Part shown: piece by piece, positions 1 through 11,217 of the stretch
Numbering within the stretch: the first letter of the stretch is position 1
Layout: every line of letters begins with the position of its first letter
NCBI GenBank assembly: GCA_000750105.3
Contig: JPHH03000002.1
Coordinates: 186,001-250,000, forward strand
Reading direction: 5' to 3'
Source: Tolypocladium sp. Sup5 PDA-1
Lineage: Eukaryota > Ascomycota > Sordariomycetes > Hypocreales > Ophiocordycipitaceae
Length of the DNA stretch: 64,000 bases
Position numbers and translations under genes: made by a program
The notes under the pieces: model-generated
Told to the model about the DNA's origin: nothing
Database searches by the model: none
Seen by the model: the letters and a program-made list of their open reading frames with translations, nothing else

Positions 1-523
1 GGGCCACGTTCTCGTGAACCAGAAACACGCGAGAGGAAGCCCTCTGCGTGATTCAGGTTCCCTTGCTTGCCGCTATTTGTGTTTCCCAGGGGTGACGGAC
101 AGCTGGCGGTGGCTGTAGTGATGAGGAGACTCCGGTGTTGGGAGCACAGGCTTGGTTCAACACCAGACGAACACGAGATCGCGAGGTTGAGTTGTCATTA
201 GATGAAGGGAAAAAGTAAACAAGGAGTGAACCAGTTGGAAAGGGGGGTGTTGTGAATGGCGGTTGGCCCTGTGACCATGTAGCTGGAGAATCGGCGGCCC
301 CTAGGGCTGCCACTCCAAGTCTGTTCAAGTTCTCTCCCCCACAGCTGGCAGATGCACTGGGGTGTCGAATCCCTTGTAGTGCTCCTGTGAATCCCTTACA
401 GTGCACATGCAACTGTGTTCCGCTCTATTCCTTCTACAATCACCTTGTCAAAAACTCCGGACTTCTCCTAAGCCAGTCTATATCCAACATTCATTAACAC
501 AAGCAGCAACCATTCTGCACAAC
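1..523. other. Left-edge intergenic sequence
   Basis: No reading frame here has recognisable protein character. A B-box-like GGTTCAACACC near 152 has no matching A box or cloverleaf. It probably includes the 3' flank of the thioesterase gene. Confidence 0.5.
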
Positions 524-1726
524 TCACAGCTTGGATCCGCTTTCGGACTTCTTCTTTTCAGGCCCAATGATACCGTCCTGATATCCGCTGGCGACATGCT
601 TTCCCTCGGGACTCCATATTTTGCTCTCCATCATGCACCGCCCCGCGCTGACTCTTGGCCAGCAGACCTCCTGAAGCCACCACCCCTCGCCGTCCATGAC
701 TGCCTCTTCAGGGTTTACGTGGACATAGAACGAATAGCTCAGGCTCGCGGCGACGCCCAGGTTGTAGCCATGCCCCAGGTGGTTGCCCAGCATGATCAAC
801 CCGTTTCGGTCGGCCTCGAACGCGTGGCAGAGGATGTGGGCGTTGACGTCCTCCTTCGGCAGGGGCTTTAGCAGCCGGTAAAAGATGAGCTCTCGACGCC
901 CGGTGATGGCCCTGTCAGCATTGTACGCGGCCATGTCGACCTTGTGCATGTCGAGGATGGGGAACGCGCCGGGGCCAGGGTTGGGGAACAGCTCTTTGAC
1001 CAGGTCGATGTCTGCCTGCGGGCACAGGTCCCATTCGTCTGGAGCCCTCGATGAGAGGATGTCGGCATAGCGCTCCTGCGCGGAGTGTGCCTCTTGCACC
1101 TCATCATGCGTGGGTACCGACCGCTTGAACGTGGTGATGCAGCTGAAGCAGATGTCGCTTAGGGGCATGTTGGCATCTGATATCGGGAAAGGACCCAAAG
1201 GGCTCTGTGATGGGTGCTTTGGCTGACGAGCATTGACCAGGCGCGCCTTGAACGACCGACCGGACGAGAGTGGCGACACCTCGTAGATGAACGGGCGATC
1301 CTCCAAGCCTGGGTTTGTGAACACCCCTTGAATCGACTGGAGCGCCCGGCGTTAGGTGGCCCTCGGAACAGCATACGGTCGGGGGCGAATACACAATGCA
1401 CTCACATGAATGCCGAGCGTCCCCATTGGCTTCCCATTTGATGACTCGGAGTGTTTGTCCTCTTCCTCCACGGCCCTCGCGGCAGCCAGTGGCGCCTGCG
1501 CATAGACGTGTCCGCCGAACACGCCGGGGCCACTGTGCCTGGGCCGGGGACCGTCGAGGCCCGAGAACAAAGCGTCCCACGGCAGCTCGTGGCCGGGCTT
1601 CGCTGCTGGCTGCTGGCTGATGAATCGCTTGAGGGAGCGGCCCTGGGCGTTGTCCGCTGCGGGAAGAGGCGTTATCGCCATGGCCTCCTGGAATCCCCGG
1701 CGCGGGAACTGGGCGGCCGGAGCCAT
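524..1726 (-). CDS. Peroxisomal acyl-CoA thioesterase (TesB/ACOT8 type)
   Basis: Hydrolyses acyl-CoA to free fatty acid and CoA, as known for the TesB/ACOT8 family. Two exons: 1726-1406 and 1336-524, joined in phase 0 across a GTGAGT donor and a CAG acceptor, giving 377 residues. The N-terminal half carries the family signature GVFGGHVYAQ followed by an FIYEVSPLSSGRSF stretch across the junction. The C-terminal hotdog half contains MLGNHLGHGYNLGVAASLSY. The protein ends in -SKL, a canonical type 1 peroxisomal targeting signal, which places it in peroxisomal fatty-acid oxidation. The start was chosen because fungal homologues begin with a short leader and then an F-[EQ]-E-x-M-A-[IL]-T-x-L motif, seen here 10 residues in. 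The catalytic residues were not individually verified. Confidence 0.85.
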
Positions 1727-2871
1727 GTCGCCGTCCCGGATCCTGGGAGCGCTGTCAGCAAAGGCCGCCGGTTCAAGACGCCATTGGGTATGTGGGTGGC
1801 ATCGAGACGCACCAGGCTTCGGCGATCGAACGGGTCTGTTCGTTGGTGTAGGCTTTGTCCGACATCTGTACAACGTTGAGTCCCAAGATGGGCGAGATGC
1901 TGGAGGATGTGATGGCGGTGGTGCCTGGATCGTCGTCTGGCATGGAGATGGTGATGGCTCCCTCGATACGGTATACACGACGCACGCGTCGGCTTCGCTC
2001 GTAAATGGACCTCGGCATCTCCCCACGTGAGTCCTTGGCCACCAGCCAAATTGCACGGAGGCCCGTGGCTCGGCGTCCCCTGTCCCCAGGGGCAGTTTTA
2101 GGTGTATAAATTGAGTTCTTTGATTTTATTTTTTGCCTCGCAGACCATGAGCCAACGGGAACCGGCGTACTACCCCAGATTATCGTCGCCGTGGTTGTGT
2201 GATAGCCAACAGCTGGCAATTCCTCCACATGTTGGTGCTGGCCCGCCAAATGTCCCCTCCGGGGTACTTGCCGGGGGCAGCGTCACGGCCGACGTAAGAC
2301 TGATCAACGCATCGGCTCCTGTGCTACGGAGTAGTCCGTACGGCCACCCAAGTATCAGGGATTTCAGATGGTTCACAGACAACAGCCGAGCATTCGAGTA
2401 CATGATTCAGTGGCGGATGAAGCGCTGTGGATGAGATGGCGGCGGCGGCGTGGGGACATGCCCTTGGCCGCGTAAGCCGGGGAATGGAGAGGCTTCCAGC
2501 GCCACTGGCCACAGTGATGCCGCCTCGCGGGGACACTGGGACACTGGCTCCCCATCACCTTCGGAGGAGCAAACTGCGGCGACTGTCTCGTGTAACGTCA
2601 AGTCCTTTGATATAATAGTACGGAGTATTGGAGGGAATGCGGACTGAGGCGGTTGCTGACCCGCGGCCGGGACAAACGCTCCGGGGCGGCCTGCCAGAGC
2701 AGCGACGTCATGGACTCGATGATTGCGCCTCTAGGAGCTCCCTTCCAACTTCTAACCGGCCCTTTGACAACAAGTGCACTTATTCTCTGAGCATAGATGA
2801 TGAGCTGTTGAATTTTATCATCATAATTTCTACGAACAACGTGCTCGTGAGCCCGAGTGCATCCCCCTACG
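1727..2871. other. Intergenic, divergent promoter region
   Basis: Separates the thioesterase (-) from the HAM1-like gene (+). The short frames overlap on both strands and show no family signature. It holds two copies of the dispersed motif (around 2324-2343 and 2618-2627). Confidence 0.5.
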
Positions 2872-5121
2872 ATGCTCTCATGCTTCGGGTTTCGCCGGTC
2901 ACGTCGGCACGATGGCGAGCGCGAGCCTCTGCTGCCGCAGTACAATGACGAGACTTCTCGACAGACTCGGCTTCACGAGAAGCTCCACACGTACCAGATG
3001 CTGCGAGCCATGTCGCAGGGGTACATGCCTTCCAACGAGCAGGTAATTGTCCATCTGCGCAGCCTCATGTCCGCAGACGTCCTCAACCCAGAGGCAACGG
3101 ACCTCAGCAGCTCTGGGCGGGCTCTCATCCGGTCCTCCAAGCTGTGGCTCACGCAATTCGTCGAACTCCTGCAGCACAAAAACGCAGAAGACCAGATGCA
3201 GGATTTTATCTGGTATCTCACCAAGGCCAGGCTAGATGTCGACATCGGGGACATTGGAGCTAGAGCGGCAGCCTCCAAAGCCAAGGCTGATGTATCGGCA
3301 ACCGTTGCAAGTGTGCAGACCGTGGGGTCTCTGCTACTCACCAACTCGGATTTCCGCATTTTCATGGCCGACTTGAGTGTCATTGGACGAGAGGTCTTCC
3401 GGGATACCGCATTCACGCTCGCGGATGTCTCGAAGCAGGCTGGCGAGCAGCTGGGCCCATCAGCTGAAGCCACCGAGGCTCTAAAGCATACGGGCGGGAG
3501 CTCTCAAACCACCGCCCCGTCAAATCAAGAGCTTGAGGGCCAAGTGGAAGAAGCCGCACAAATCGTTTCATCTGGCGCAGCCGACGTGGTCAGCGAAGCA
3601 GGCCATAGCCTCTCTGAGCATGTTGGCGGCGAGGAGCGAACTGCGCTCCTTCATCGCTTGAAGCAGGCCGTTGTGAAGTTACGACAGCGAAGGGACTACT
3701 CCGAGTCTGTATCAACGCTGTCCCTGCTTTTGCAGCGCTATCTCTCGGCCTACGCACGACTTGCCTCTGATACCGCCCAAGCAGTTGAAGAAGATGTTGG
3801 AGCCAACCCAGAAGCCGATCGTGCGGCTCGCAACTTTTGGCTTCTACTGACCTCCCTGGGCGACCGTGATTCATGGGAGCAGGTCGAGAGTTCATTCAAC
3901 AATGTTGTTGACGCCGGCCGCACAGATCCAAACTTTGACAAACTAGTGAAAGAGCTCGCCAACCTCGTTCAAGCTATGCTCTCGGACCCGGACTTTTTCG
4001 ACAATGCCGAACAACGATTCAAGGACCTCCGCGAGAAGTCAAAGGACACCACGTCAAAGTCTTCCATAGCCGAGAACGTGGACCGTCTTCTGGGGAGCCT
4101 CCATGCTGCGTTGCGCTCGGCTGCCGAAGACGTGCACATTCAGAAGCTTGTCCACACCTCCACGCGAATAGCCCACATTCTCTCGCCCAAAGGTCAATAC
4201 ACGAACAACCTACTCGTCAACGACTCCATCAACGTCTTTGTACCGTTGTTCGTCCAAGCTGTCCAATACTTGCCCGTTCCTCGCCTAGAGGTGTCTACGC
4301 CAGCGGTGGACCTGCTGCTCGAGAACCTTGTCCTGGAGCCCGGCCGCACCGTCAACCATAGCTCGTTTCTACCCTACAAACTCCTAATTTCGACGCAGAA
4401 TGACATTGAAGTCCGAAAGGGCCGTTTCCGAACGACATCGTCGATGACCTCTCTTCTGAAAGTCACAGTCGCTGGACTGTCGATCGCGGCGGACGATCTG
4501 GGATACTGGCTGCGCCTGCACTCGGGCTTGCTGCGGATGATGGATGAGGGTCTTGCCAGCTTCCACTTGGACGAGCGTGGCATCGACATCACGCTCGACA
4601 TTGAGATTGGCCGGGACCGGATAGAGGAAATGGTTTCCCTTCGAGGTGTCAACGTTCACATTCATCACCTCAACTACACACTGGGCGAGTCAAAGTTTGC
4701 CTGCCTTGCCTGGATTCTCAAACCGTTGATTAGGCCGATCTTGAGGAAGGCCCTCGAGGTCAAGATGGCAGCGGCAATCGAGGAGGGCTTGCACTTCCTG
4801 AACCGAGAGCTGCTCTTTGCGCGCGAGCGTCTGCGCGCGACTCGCATTGCCGACCCAGGCGATCTCTGGACGTTCCTTCGGGCTGTCGCCACTCGTCTCA
4901 CACCTGCGCCCGATCCGGACATTGAGGCGAGAGTGGGCGTGCGGCCCGGCGGGGGGGTCTTCCGTGGCCGTTATGCACCGGGCAGCCTGGTCAAGCTGTG
5001 GGAGGACGAGGGGCGAGACGCGGCGCAGAGAGTGCACGAGTATGAGAGGGGTGGGTGGCGCAATGAGATATTTGACGTGAAGACACGGCCAGCAGACAGC
5101 TCGCGGGTTACACGAGCTTGA
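2872..5121 (+). CDS. HAM1-like protein with BPI/TULIP-type C-terminal domain
   Basis: Single exon, 749 residues. The open frame begins five codons earlier with GTG, but the first ATG (2872) gives a typical family N-terminus with the motif EREPLLPQYND at residues 16-26. The N-terminal half is helical and rich in charged residues. From about residue 440 it becomes beta-rich, with a stretch resembling the lipid-binding TULIP fold (NVHIHHLNYTLGESKF, then a proline-containing PLIRPILRKALE helix). This matches fungal proteins annotated as HAM1-like/DUF4449, whose biochemical role is not established. No signal peptide or membrane span is visible. Family assignment is from memory of the pattern. Lipid binding is inference. 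Confidence 0.65.
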   Translation: MLSCFGFRRSRRHDGEREPLLPQYNDETSRQTRLHEKLHTYQMLRAMSQGYMPSNEQVIVHLRSLMSADVLNPEATDLSSSGRALIRSSKLWLTQFVELLQHKNAEDQMQDFIWYLTKARLDVDIGDIGARAAASKAKADVSATVASVQTVGSLLLTNSDFRIFMADLSVIGREVFRDTAFTLADVSKQAGEQLGPSAEATEALKHTGGSSQTTAPSNQELEGQVEEAAQIVSSGAADVVSEAGHSLSEHVGGEERTALLHRLKQAVVKLRQRRDYSESVSTLSLLLQRYLSAYARLASDTAQAVEEDVGANPEADRAARNFWLLLTSLGDRDSWEQVESSFNNVVDAGRTDPNFDKLVKELANLVQAMLSDPDFFDNAEQRFKDLREKSKDTTSKSSIAENVDRLLGSLHAALRSAAEDVHIQKLVHTSTRIAHILSPKGQYTNNLLVNDSINVFVPLFVQAVQYLPVPRLEVSTPAVDLLLENLVLEPGRTVNHSSFLPYKLLISTQNDIEVRKGRFRTTSSMTSLLKVTVAGLSIAADDLGYWLRLHSGLLRMMDEGLASFHLDERGIDITLDIEIGRDRIEEMVSLRGVNVHIHHLNYTLGESKFACLAWILKPLIRPILRKALEVKMAAAIEEGLHFLNRELLFARERLRATRIADPGDLWTFLRAVATRLTPAPDPDIEARVGVRPGGGVFRGRYAPGSLVKLWEDEGRDAAQRVHEYERGGWRNEIFDVKTRPADSSRVTRA

Positions 5122-6862
5122 CGAGGGTGAGAAAACTGATACATGATAAGTGAGTTGCTGCGTGTTGGTGGCGTCTGCGGCTTGCATTGCTCTGGAACAC
5201 GGGGCGGCTGGAGGTCGCTGCCACGGAGCGTGTTCCGTACCACGATCAGTGTTGCGGCCGAGCAAGAGATGTCCAAGCAATGAGGGCTTATACCGAGTGC
5301 CGTCGTTGCGCAATAGGAGGATTCAGCCCGGTATGGGGTACCGTGTACGTGTTGATATGGCGTGCTTGATTCGCCGTCGGTTCCCTCAACTTCCCCTTTG
5401 AGGGCAGGTAGTCGAGTCGATGGCGCAAGAGAGCGGCCTCGGGCATAATCAAGATGAAGATTGCCGACAGCCCGCGCCCGACTGTCTCATGAAGTGTAAG
5501 CTTCGCAACTGCTGCAGTGCTGCTCAATGCCGGACAGTCTCCGAGGGCGCGGGCAGAGAGCAACGGAAGCGTGCGCTGGACCTATGGGCGCCGATGCTAT
5601 CCGCCACCGGGTTGCGCTCGAGGGCGACCAGAGCCTCATGGTTGGTGGTGTGGCATTCGCGTTGGGCAGCTTACCAGGGTGCGTCGTGGTGGTCACGAGC
5701 GCGTTGGATGGAGGAGGGTGAGTTATGTACTAAAGCGATGGTCCCAGGAAGCGTTGTGTAGGACAGCTTGGTGGTGTGTGTGATGAGCGATGGCAGCTAA
5801 GACCCCCCCTGCTTGTGGGCGCCCTCGATTCCCAACCCGACCTGCCCAACCCAACGCATGCTGCGGCAGGCATGGGAACACAGGGCATTATGTATCCGTA
5901 CCTCTAGTCTGTACTCGTACAGCACATGTACCTACTCGTACATGACAGCTTCGGGGCAGTTCCGAGCTGCGGCTGTAGCACCGAGGGCACGGTCATGGGG
6001 GTTTGGACTCTCTCGCTTCAGCTCGCTCTTCAGCCGTTGCGCCGCCTCATCATCACCATCCGGCCCGTCGCTCACCATCACCTGCGTGACGGGATTCGGC
6101 CCGCCAAGCCAAGTCGATAGCGTCCACGGATACAGGGGTGAAGGCAGATTCGCAGCAGGCAAGGCAAGGGACGGGCTGCAGCGGCCTGCACCGACCAGGG
6201 CCTCTGCTCCGTAATATGCCGCTTGATACCCTGGTCGCGGCGGACGAGATGCCCCCCCCCTTTATGCGCGTCTTCCCAGCACGTTGGATGCCCTGGGTGC
6301 TGCCCTGGCTGCCGCACCTGCGTCCGAATGAGGCAATCCGGCCCAACCCTCCATGAGGCTTTGGCGTCTTGTACCACTCGCTCGGGAACGACGCCAGGTG
6401 CTGCTGCTGCGTTGTTTTGGCATTTGTCCGTCTGCCACGGGTTCATGTCTCCGACATCCCTGCCCGGGGTTCTGCTCTGCGCTGCAACCAGGGCACGCAC
6501 CCCGGTTCGCCGGGCTCTTGTTGGTGGATGCTGCGGCCGCGCGCATCAGGGCAGGGTTGCGCGGACCCCAGGAGTTGGCAGACGTACGAGTACTGACTGC
6601 CCGGGTAACCCTGTCGGCGTGGTTTTATATAAACTCTTTCTCTGGAATAGCGACGACGAGTACGGCTATATTTGCAAAGACCCTTGGGTTCCCAGCAGCT
6701 TCAGCTTCAGCTTGTCGAGCCCGTCGTTGATTCCACGTCCTGCATCGGCTTGCAGTGTGCACGCCCACCACTTACACCCAGCTTGACACCATTGCGCCGG
6801 CACAGAGAGCGCCAACCGGTGCAAAGACTGCGCCTGTGAAAAGCCTCCTCCCTACCCACGAT
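5122..6862. other. 1.7 kb intergenic region
   Basis: Overlapping short frames occur on both strands with no domain signature, no consistent frame preference and no convincing splice chain. It is likely the 3' flank of the HAM1-like gene plus the promoter of the gene at 6863. Confidence 0.45.
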
Positions 6863-8080
6863 ATGGCTCTCCAGGTCGAAAGAAGCCTGCCGCAGCCGCA
6901 AGACCCTCTCCAGAGATGGCGACATCGAGCTTTTCTCAGTGGAGGCTCGAGGCCCGACGCCCTGCACGCAAACCCACCCTTGGGCACGACCCGACGACCC
7001 GCTCTCCAGCCCTCGCGGCATGTGCTCGAGCAATTCGTCTCAAGCGAGTCGTATTGTGCAGCAACCACGGCACAGAAAGACATGCATGAGCAGCGGCGAG
7101 CTGCGAGCCAGCGTTCGTTGACCATGCGGCCATGCCACCCGCCAGCAAAGACGGCCGCCTCGGTACGCAGGGACAGGCCGTCTCAGGTCCTCCAGATATC
7201 CTCGCTCCTCAACCCGCACACGGGAGTCAAGCGCCAGCGCAACAGGCTGGACGTCGACGGGCCCAACACGGCGGGCCTGAGCTCCAAGAAACGGCGCCTT
7301 CGACTCCAGCTCGTCACGAGCCGCCTCTCGCGGCCGTACTCGTACCCGGCCACGCACACCCACTGCAGCCAGGACATGAAGAGAGCCGCCACCCGCCGGT
7401 CAACGGCCTTGGAGCCGGCGAATACTGGCCCCGGCCCGCAGAGAAGGAACCCCAACTCGCAGGCCACGTCGTTTCTGCGTTTCTCGATGATGAACCGCAT
7501 GCGGAAGCGGCTGGGGCTCAAGGGGCCGGGGGTGATCAAGGTGGACAGAGTAGACGCTGGCTTTGCCGGGCTGGATGCGGCGTCTCAAACGACGTGGCAT
7601 CAGCAGGGGGCGAAACAGGAACCAGAAGTAAAGCAACTTGCGCCGTGGGCGTCCAACGCAACAGCAACAGGCCTGGGGCGTCGAATAGTCTCCAAGAGGC
7701 CGGAGCAACGCCATCCAGCCAAGGAAAAGCCGCTCCATCAAACCCCAAAAACGCCGTCACAGTCTTCAAAATGGACTGCATTGCCAGTGCCATCCTCAAA
7801 GCTAGCCACAATCGACAGAAGTACGTCGTCTCCCACACGCGCCCCCGTCTCATCCCAGTCCCCTCCACCAAGCAAGACGTACGATCTTTTCGAAGACAGC
7901 TTTGCCTTCTTGCACCCCGACGGCGAACCCTTTGGCGATCTCTCCGAGGAGCCCGACGATGTGTATTGCGACTTCAGCGTCTTGTTTGGCAAGGGTCAAT
8001 CGCCTTCTCCGGGCACCGAAGACCGACTTGCGTCAGGGGCTGTCGACGAACACGATGGCTTGCCCTGGATGGTCCGATGA
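6863..8080 (+). CDS. Conserved fungal protein of unknown function
   Basis: 405 residues from the first ATG. The frame opens 36 codons earlier only at a GTG, so that start is rejected. The protein is basic, arginine/serine-rich and probably mostly disordered. Two stretches look conserved: around residues 115-175 (ISSLLNPHTGVKRQRN, then KKRRLRLQLVTSRLSRPYS) and SFLRFSMMNRMRKRLGLKG near 215. The C-terminus is acidic (LFEDSFAFLHPDGEPFGDLS). Basic clusters such as KKRRLRL could act as a nuclear signal. I recognise the arrangement from other ascomycete hypothetical proteins but know no function. Internal introns are possible between the conserved blocks and were not resolved. Confidence 0.6.
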   Translation: MALQVERSLPQPQDPLQRWRHRAFLSGGSRPDALHANPPLGTTRRPALQPSRHVLEQFVSSESYCAATTAQKDMHEQRRAASQRSLTMRPCHPPAKTAASVRRDRPSQVLQISSLLNPHTGVKRQRNRLDVDGPNTAGLSSKKRRLRLQLVTSRLSRPYSYPATHTHCSQDMKRAATRRSTALEPANTGPGPQRRNPNSQATSFLRFSMMNRMRKRLGLKGPGVIKVDRVDAGFAGLDAASQTTWHQQGAKQEPEVKQLAPWASNATATGLGRRIVSKRPEQRHPAKEKPLHQTPKTPSQSSKWTALPVPSSKLATIDRSTSSPTRAPVSSQSPPPSKTYDLFEDSFAFLHPDGEPFGDLSEEPDDVYCDFSVLFGKGQSPSPGTEDRLASGAVDEHDGLPWMVR

Positions 8081-8448
8081 TAGAGCCATTCTGGCTTTGC
8101 AACGACGAAGTTTATCTAGGCTTACACCAGAGAACACGAACGGAACGACCTTTGTTAAATGTAGTAAATTATTGAATAGCGGGAGCAATCATGGGGCCAA
8201 ACGGCGACAGTTGGTTGCCCTGGATGGCTGCGCAGGAGCCGCCTATATATACCCAAAAAGTGGTTCATGCGGTTCGAGAGGAAGGAGATATCTTTGACTG
8301 CGTCGTGGAGAACGGTCGAATAGGCATCTGGACAGATCAGGCCCGAGGGCACGAGCCGCATTCTTCAACAGTTTGATCGAGGGCAAAATCACCATATGAT
8401 CAGCCCATTGCCACTCAACATGAGGCATACGTGACACGTCGTCTTCAG
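8081..8448. other. Convergent 3' flanks
   Basis: A 368-base spacer between two genes that face each other. No gene is seen. TATATATA-like AT tracts near 8244 may be part of 3' ends. Confidence 0.5.
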
Positions 8449-9053
8449 CTATCGGCTTGATGGCTGCACGGGAAGCTTGCAAGCTCGGTCTTTTGCGATA
8501 TCGCACATTGCCTAGCAGCTATTAGCATCGAAACTCGTTGACACGGCCTCGCAAGGGTCCTGGCACGCACCTGAAGCGCCGCATCCACCTCCTTGGTGTA
8601 GTCCCCTCTGTCAATGCGGGCCCTCATATCCTGCATAATCTCAGGCCTTCCTCGCCCGTTCACGAAGGCCACGTAGCGCAGCCCGGGGAACCTGGCTTCG
8701 TATTCCCTGTTCAGCCTCGCCAGCTCCTCGCCCTCGCCGCGGAGGTTCGCCTGCTCGGCGGCTGACTGTGCAGAGTCGACCTTCTTCTCACCCAGCCGTG
8801 GGTGAGATCCGAGGACGGATAGTAGCGTGGGGTCGGTGGTGTCTGCTGTGGAGCTGGCGGCGAGCGAGAGGAGCTGGATCTGGCATGCGTCGATGAACTC
8901 CGGGTACGACTCGTACTCGGCAGTCCGTATCACGGGTATGAGACTCGAGTGTATCGCGGGGCTGCGCTCGAACAAGAGGTCTAGGACCTCTGTCTGCGCG
9001 AGGTCTGCATAGGAGTGCAGGTCGCGAATGGGCGGGAGCTCTTGTTGAGGCAT
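8449..9053 (-). CDS. OHCU decarboxylase (ureide pathway)
   Basis: 2-oxo-4-hydroxy-4-carboxy-5-ureidoimidazoline decarboxylase converts OHCU to S-allantoin in purine/urate degradation. Two exons: 9053-8571 and 8511-8449, with a GTGCGT donor and CTAG acceptor in phase 0, giving 181 residues. Family signatures are the SHPRLGEKK motif with the following SAAEQANL, and an R-Y-V-A-F-V-N-G-R-G-R-P-E-I block. Splicing the last 20 codons restores the usual helical tail (AMCDIAKDR), which the unspliced frame loses. The long in-frame extension upstream of 9053 is promoter sequence lacking a conserved start. The gene is divergent from prp19 across about 515 bp. Confidence 0.85.
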
Positions 9054-9055
9054 GG

Positions 9056-9086
9056 TTGGTTGGCTGGTTGGCTGGTTGGCTGGGTA
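9056..9086. repeat. Tandem TTGGCTGG repeat in 5' leader
   Basis: About three and a half copies of an 8-base unit (CCAGCCAA in the mRNA sense) lie directly upstream of the OHCU decarboxylase ATG, so they would fall in its 5' leader. Confidence 0.7.
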
Positions 9087-9568
9087 GAGTATCGTCGAGT
9101 CGTCCACCGTCAAGCTGGGTCGCAAGGCACTAGACTCTGGAATTGGTTCAGAACCAAGCAATTCGAGCTGAGATTTTGATAGAGAGACATTAAGGCCTCC
9201 TAGAAGCCGCCGTCTGAATGCAAAGAGAGGGCGACGCCCAACCCACTGTTCCACATGCCGTTGCCAGGAAGCGGAGGCTTGCGAGCAGCTCAGACGGGGT
9301 GCTCCCCGCTGCGGGACGAGATGGCTGCGGCGATAAGACAAAGATCGACGTCACTTGCATGCATTCTGTCTTATCGCCACGTGACTCAAACCACCCCGGA
9401 CAGCTACAAAGATGTGGTCCGTGCACCCGCGTTCACGGAAAATCTTGACCGGGGCTCTTGTGCTGGTGTCGCAAACGTTAGCTGGGCAACTGGGCACCTC
9501 AGATCCAATTCACAACAGACACGACCCTCCGCCATTGACAGCGTACACAGCTTTCAACATCAGTCGCC
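9087..9568. other. Shared divergent promoter, OHCU decarboxylase / prp19
   Basis: About 480 bases between two divergent starts. No gene or clear TATA element was found. Confidence 0.5.
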
Positions 9569-11217
9569 ATGCTTTGCGGAAGTAGGTACAGCTTCGAAGC
9601 CATCATTCGGAACGTTAGGCTGACTGACGGCAACAGTTTCCGGGGAATCTCCCCAAGAACCCGTCGTGTCCAAGAAGTCTGGTAGGTGAGCGCTCGAGCT
9701 CCTGCACGACCACCATGCTGACATGGGCAAAAGGGGTCGTCTACGAGAAGCGTCTGATCGAGCAGTACATCAACGAGCATGGCACGGAACCCAGCACAGG
9801 CGAGGCCCTCATCGCCGAGGACCTGCTGCCCATCAAGTCGTCTGCCATCGTGCGCCCTCGTCCTCCTACCCTGACCTCGATCCCCGCGCTCCTGGCTACC
9901 TTTCAAAACGAGTGGGACACGCTGGCTCTGGAAACATATAACCTGAAAGAGCAACTTGCGCGCTCGCGAGAGGAACTGGCGACGGCGCTGTACCAGCACG
10001 ACGCGGCGGTTCGCGTCATCGCGCGGCTGACGAGGGAGAGGGACGAGGCTAGAGAGTCCCTGAGCAAGGTGACGGTTACAGATGGAGCGCTGAATGGCGA
10101 GGAGATGGTGGTTGACAGCGTCGAAACGCTCCCCGAGGCGCTGGCTGAGCGAGTCGACGAGACTCATCAAAGGTTCGTGCCGACCTCCAGAAGCTCTGCC
10201 TGTAGGCATGTGCTGACCCTCTTTCTAGCCTGTCGAAAGGACGTAAGAAGCGCCCAGCTCCCAAGGGCTGGGTCTCCGGCGAGGAGATCTCTGCCTTCGA
10301 AAGCGAAACCTCCAACTCTCTTCCCCTGTCACAAGCAACCTCTCTAGACCTGGAAGGCGACTACGCAGCATTGGGGGGCCTAAAGGGCGAAGCAGCTATA
10401 TATTCGATCCAGGCCGACACATTAGGGCGACAAGTCCAGGTCAACGAACCCGTCACGGACACGCTCTGGGCTGGATCGAAGGTCTTCTTCGCCACGAGCC
10501 AGGGAACCATCAAGGTGTACGAGGGCGGAAACGAAGTCGCGTCGCTGTCGGAACATGCGGGCCCTGCTACTGCACTCAGCGCCCACCCTGGCGGTGAACT
10601 CCTCGCCTCGGTAGGAACCGACAAGAGCGTGGTGTTTTACGATTTGGGCTCGATGAAGCGAGTCAGCCGTGTTTTCACCGATGCCTGTAAGCATTTGCCT
10701 TCCACCCGCGGCGTTCATTCGTTGTGTGCTGACATTTATAGCCCTCACAACCTGTGCCTTCCACCCCGATGGGCACCTCGTCGCTGCTGGCACTGTGTCT
10801 GGTGACGTCAAGCTCTTTATGACCAAGACACTGGAGCAAGCTGCCGTCTTCAAGCTGGGCGCGCCTGTCCAGGCCCTCGCCTTCTCCGAGAACGGATTCT
10901 GGCTGGCTGCCACTGCCAAGGGACAGACCACCGTTACCATCTTTGATCTCCGAAAAGAAGGGGACGCAGCCACGGCCAAGGTGCTGGAGACTGGGGGCTC
11001 AGTACAATCCCTGGCTTGGGACTACACTGGCCAGTTCCTGGCGACAGGCGGCGCCTCGGGGCTGACGGTCCAGCAATACGCAAAGTCCAGCAAGAAGTGG
11101 AGCGAGCCCTTCAGAAACGCTGTGCCTACTGTGGCCGTCCGATGGGGAACCTCTGGGAAGAAGCTGGTGGCGGTTAATGGAGACGGCGTTGTGAGTGTGT
11201 TTGGCGCCAAGGAATAG
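9569..11217 (+). CDS. prp19: Pre-mRNA-processing factor 19 (U-box E3 ubiquitin ligase)
   Basis: Scaffold and E3 ligase of the NineTeen complex, which activates the spliceosome in the nucleus. Five exons give 476 residues, the usual family size: 9569-9581, 9637-9681, 9734-10172, 10229-10686 and 10742-11217. The first exon is only 13 nt (MLCG plus one base). The U-box starts MLCGISGESPQEPVVSKKSG and continues with a VVYEKRLIEQYI strand-helix. Residues about 55-140 form the coiled coil used for tetramerisation. The C-terminal half is a WD40 propeller with blades such as VGTDKSVVFYD and CAFHPDGHLVAAGTVSGDV. All four introns have GT-AG ends and preserve phase. Confidence 0.93.

Noticed and set aside
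100..200. tRNA-like B box (GGTTCAACACC)
   Set aside because: No A box at the proper distance and no cloverleaf or acceptor-stem pairing.
1727..2056. N-terminal extension of the thioesterase frame
   Set aside because: The 110 upstream codons lack family resemblance, and the ATG at 1726 fits the known family start.
6223..6786. 187-codon plus-strand frame before the unknown gene at 6863
   Set aside because: Composition is Cys/Arg/Pro-rich as in GC-rich shadows, overlapping frames on both strands are equally long, and there is no signature.
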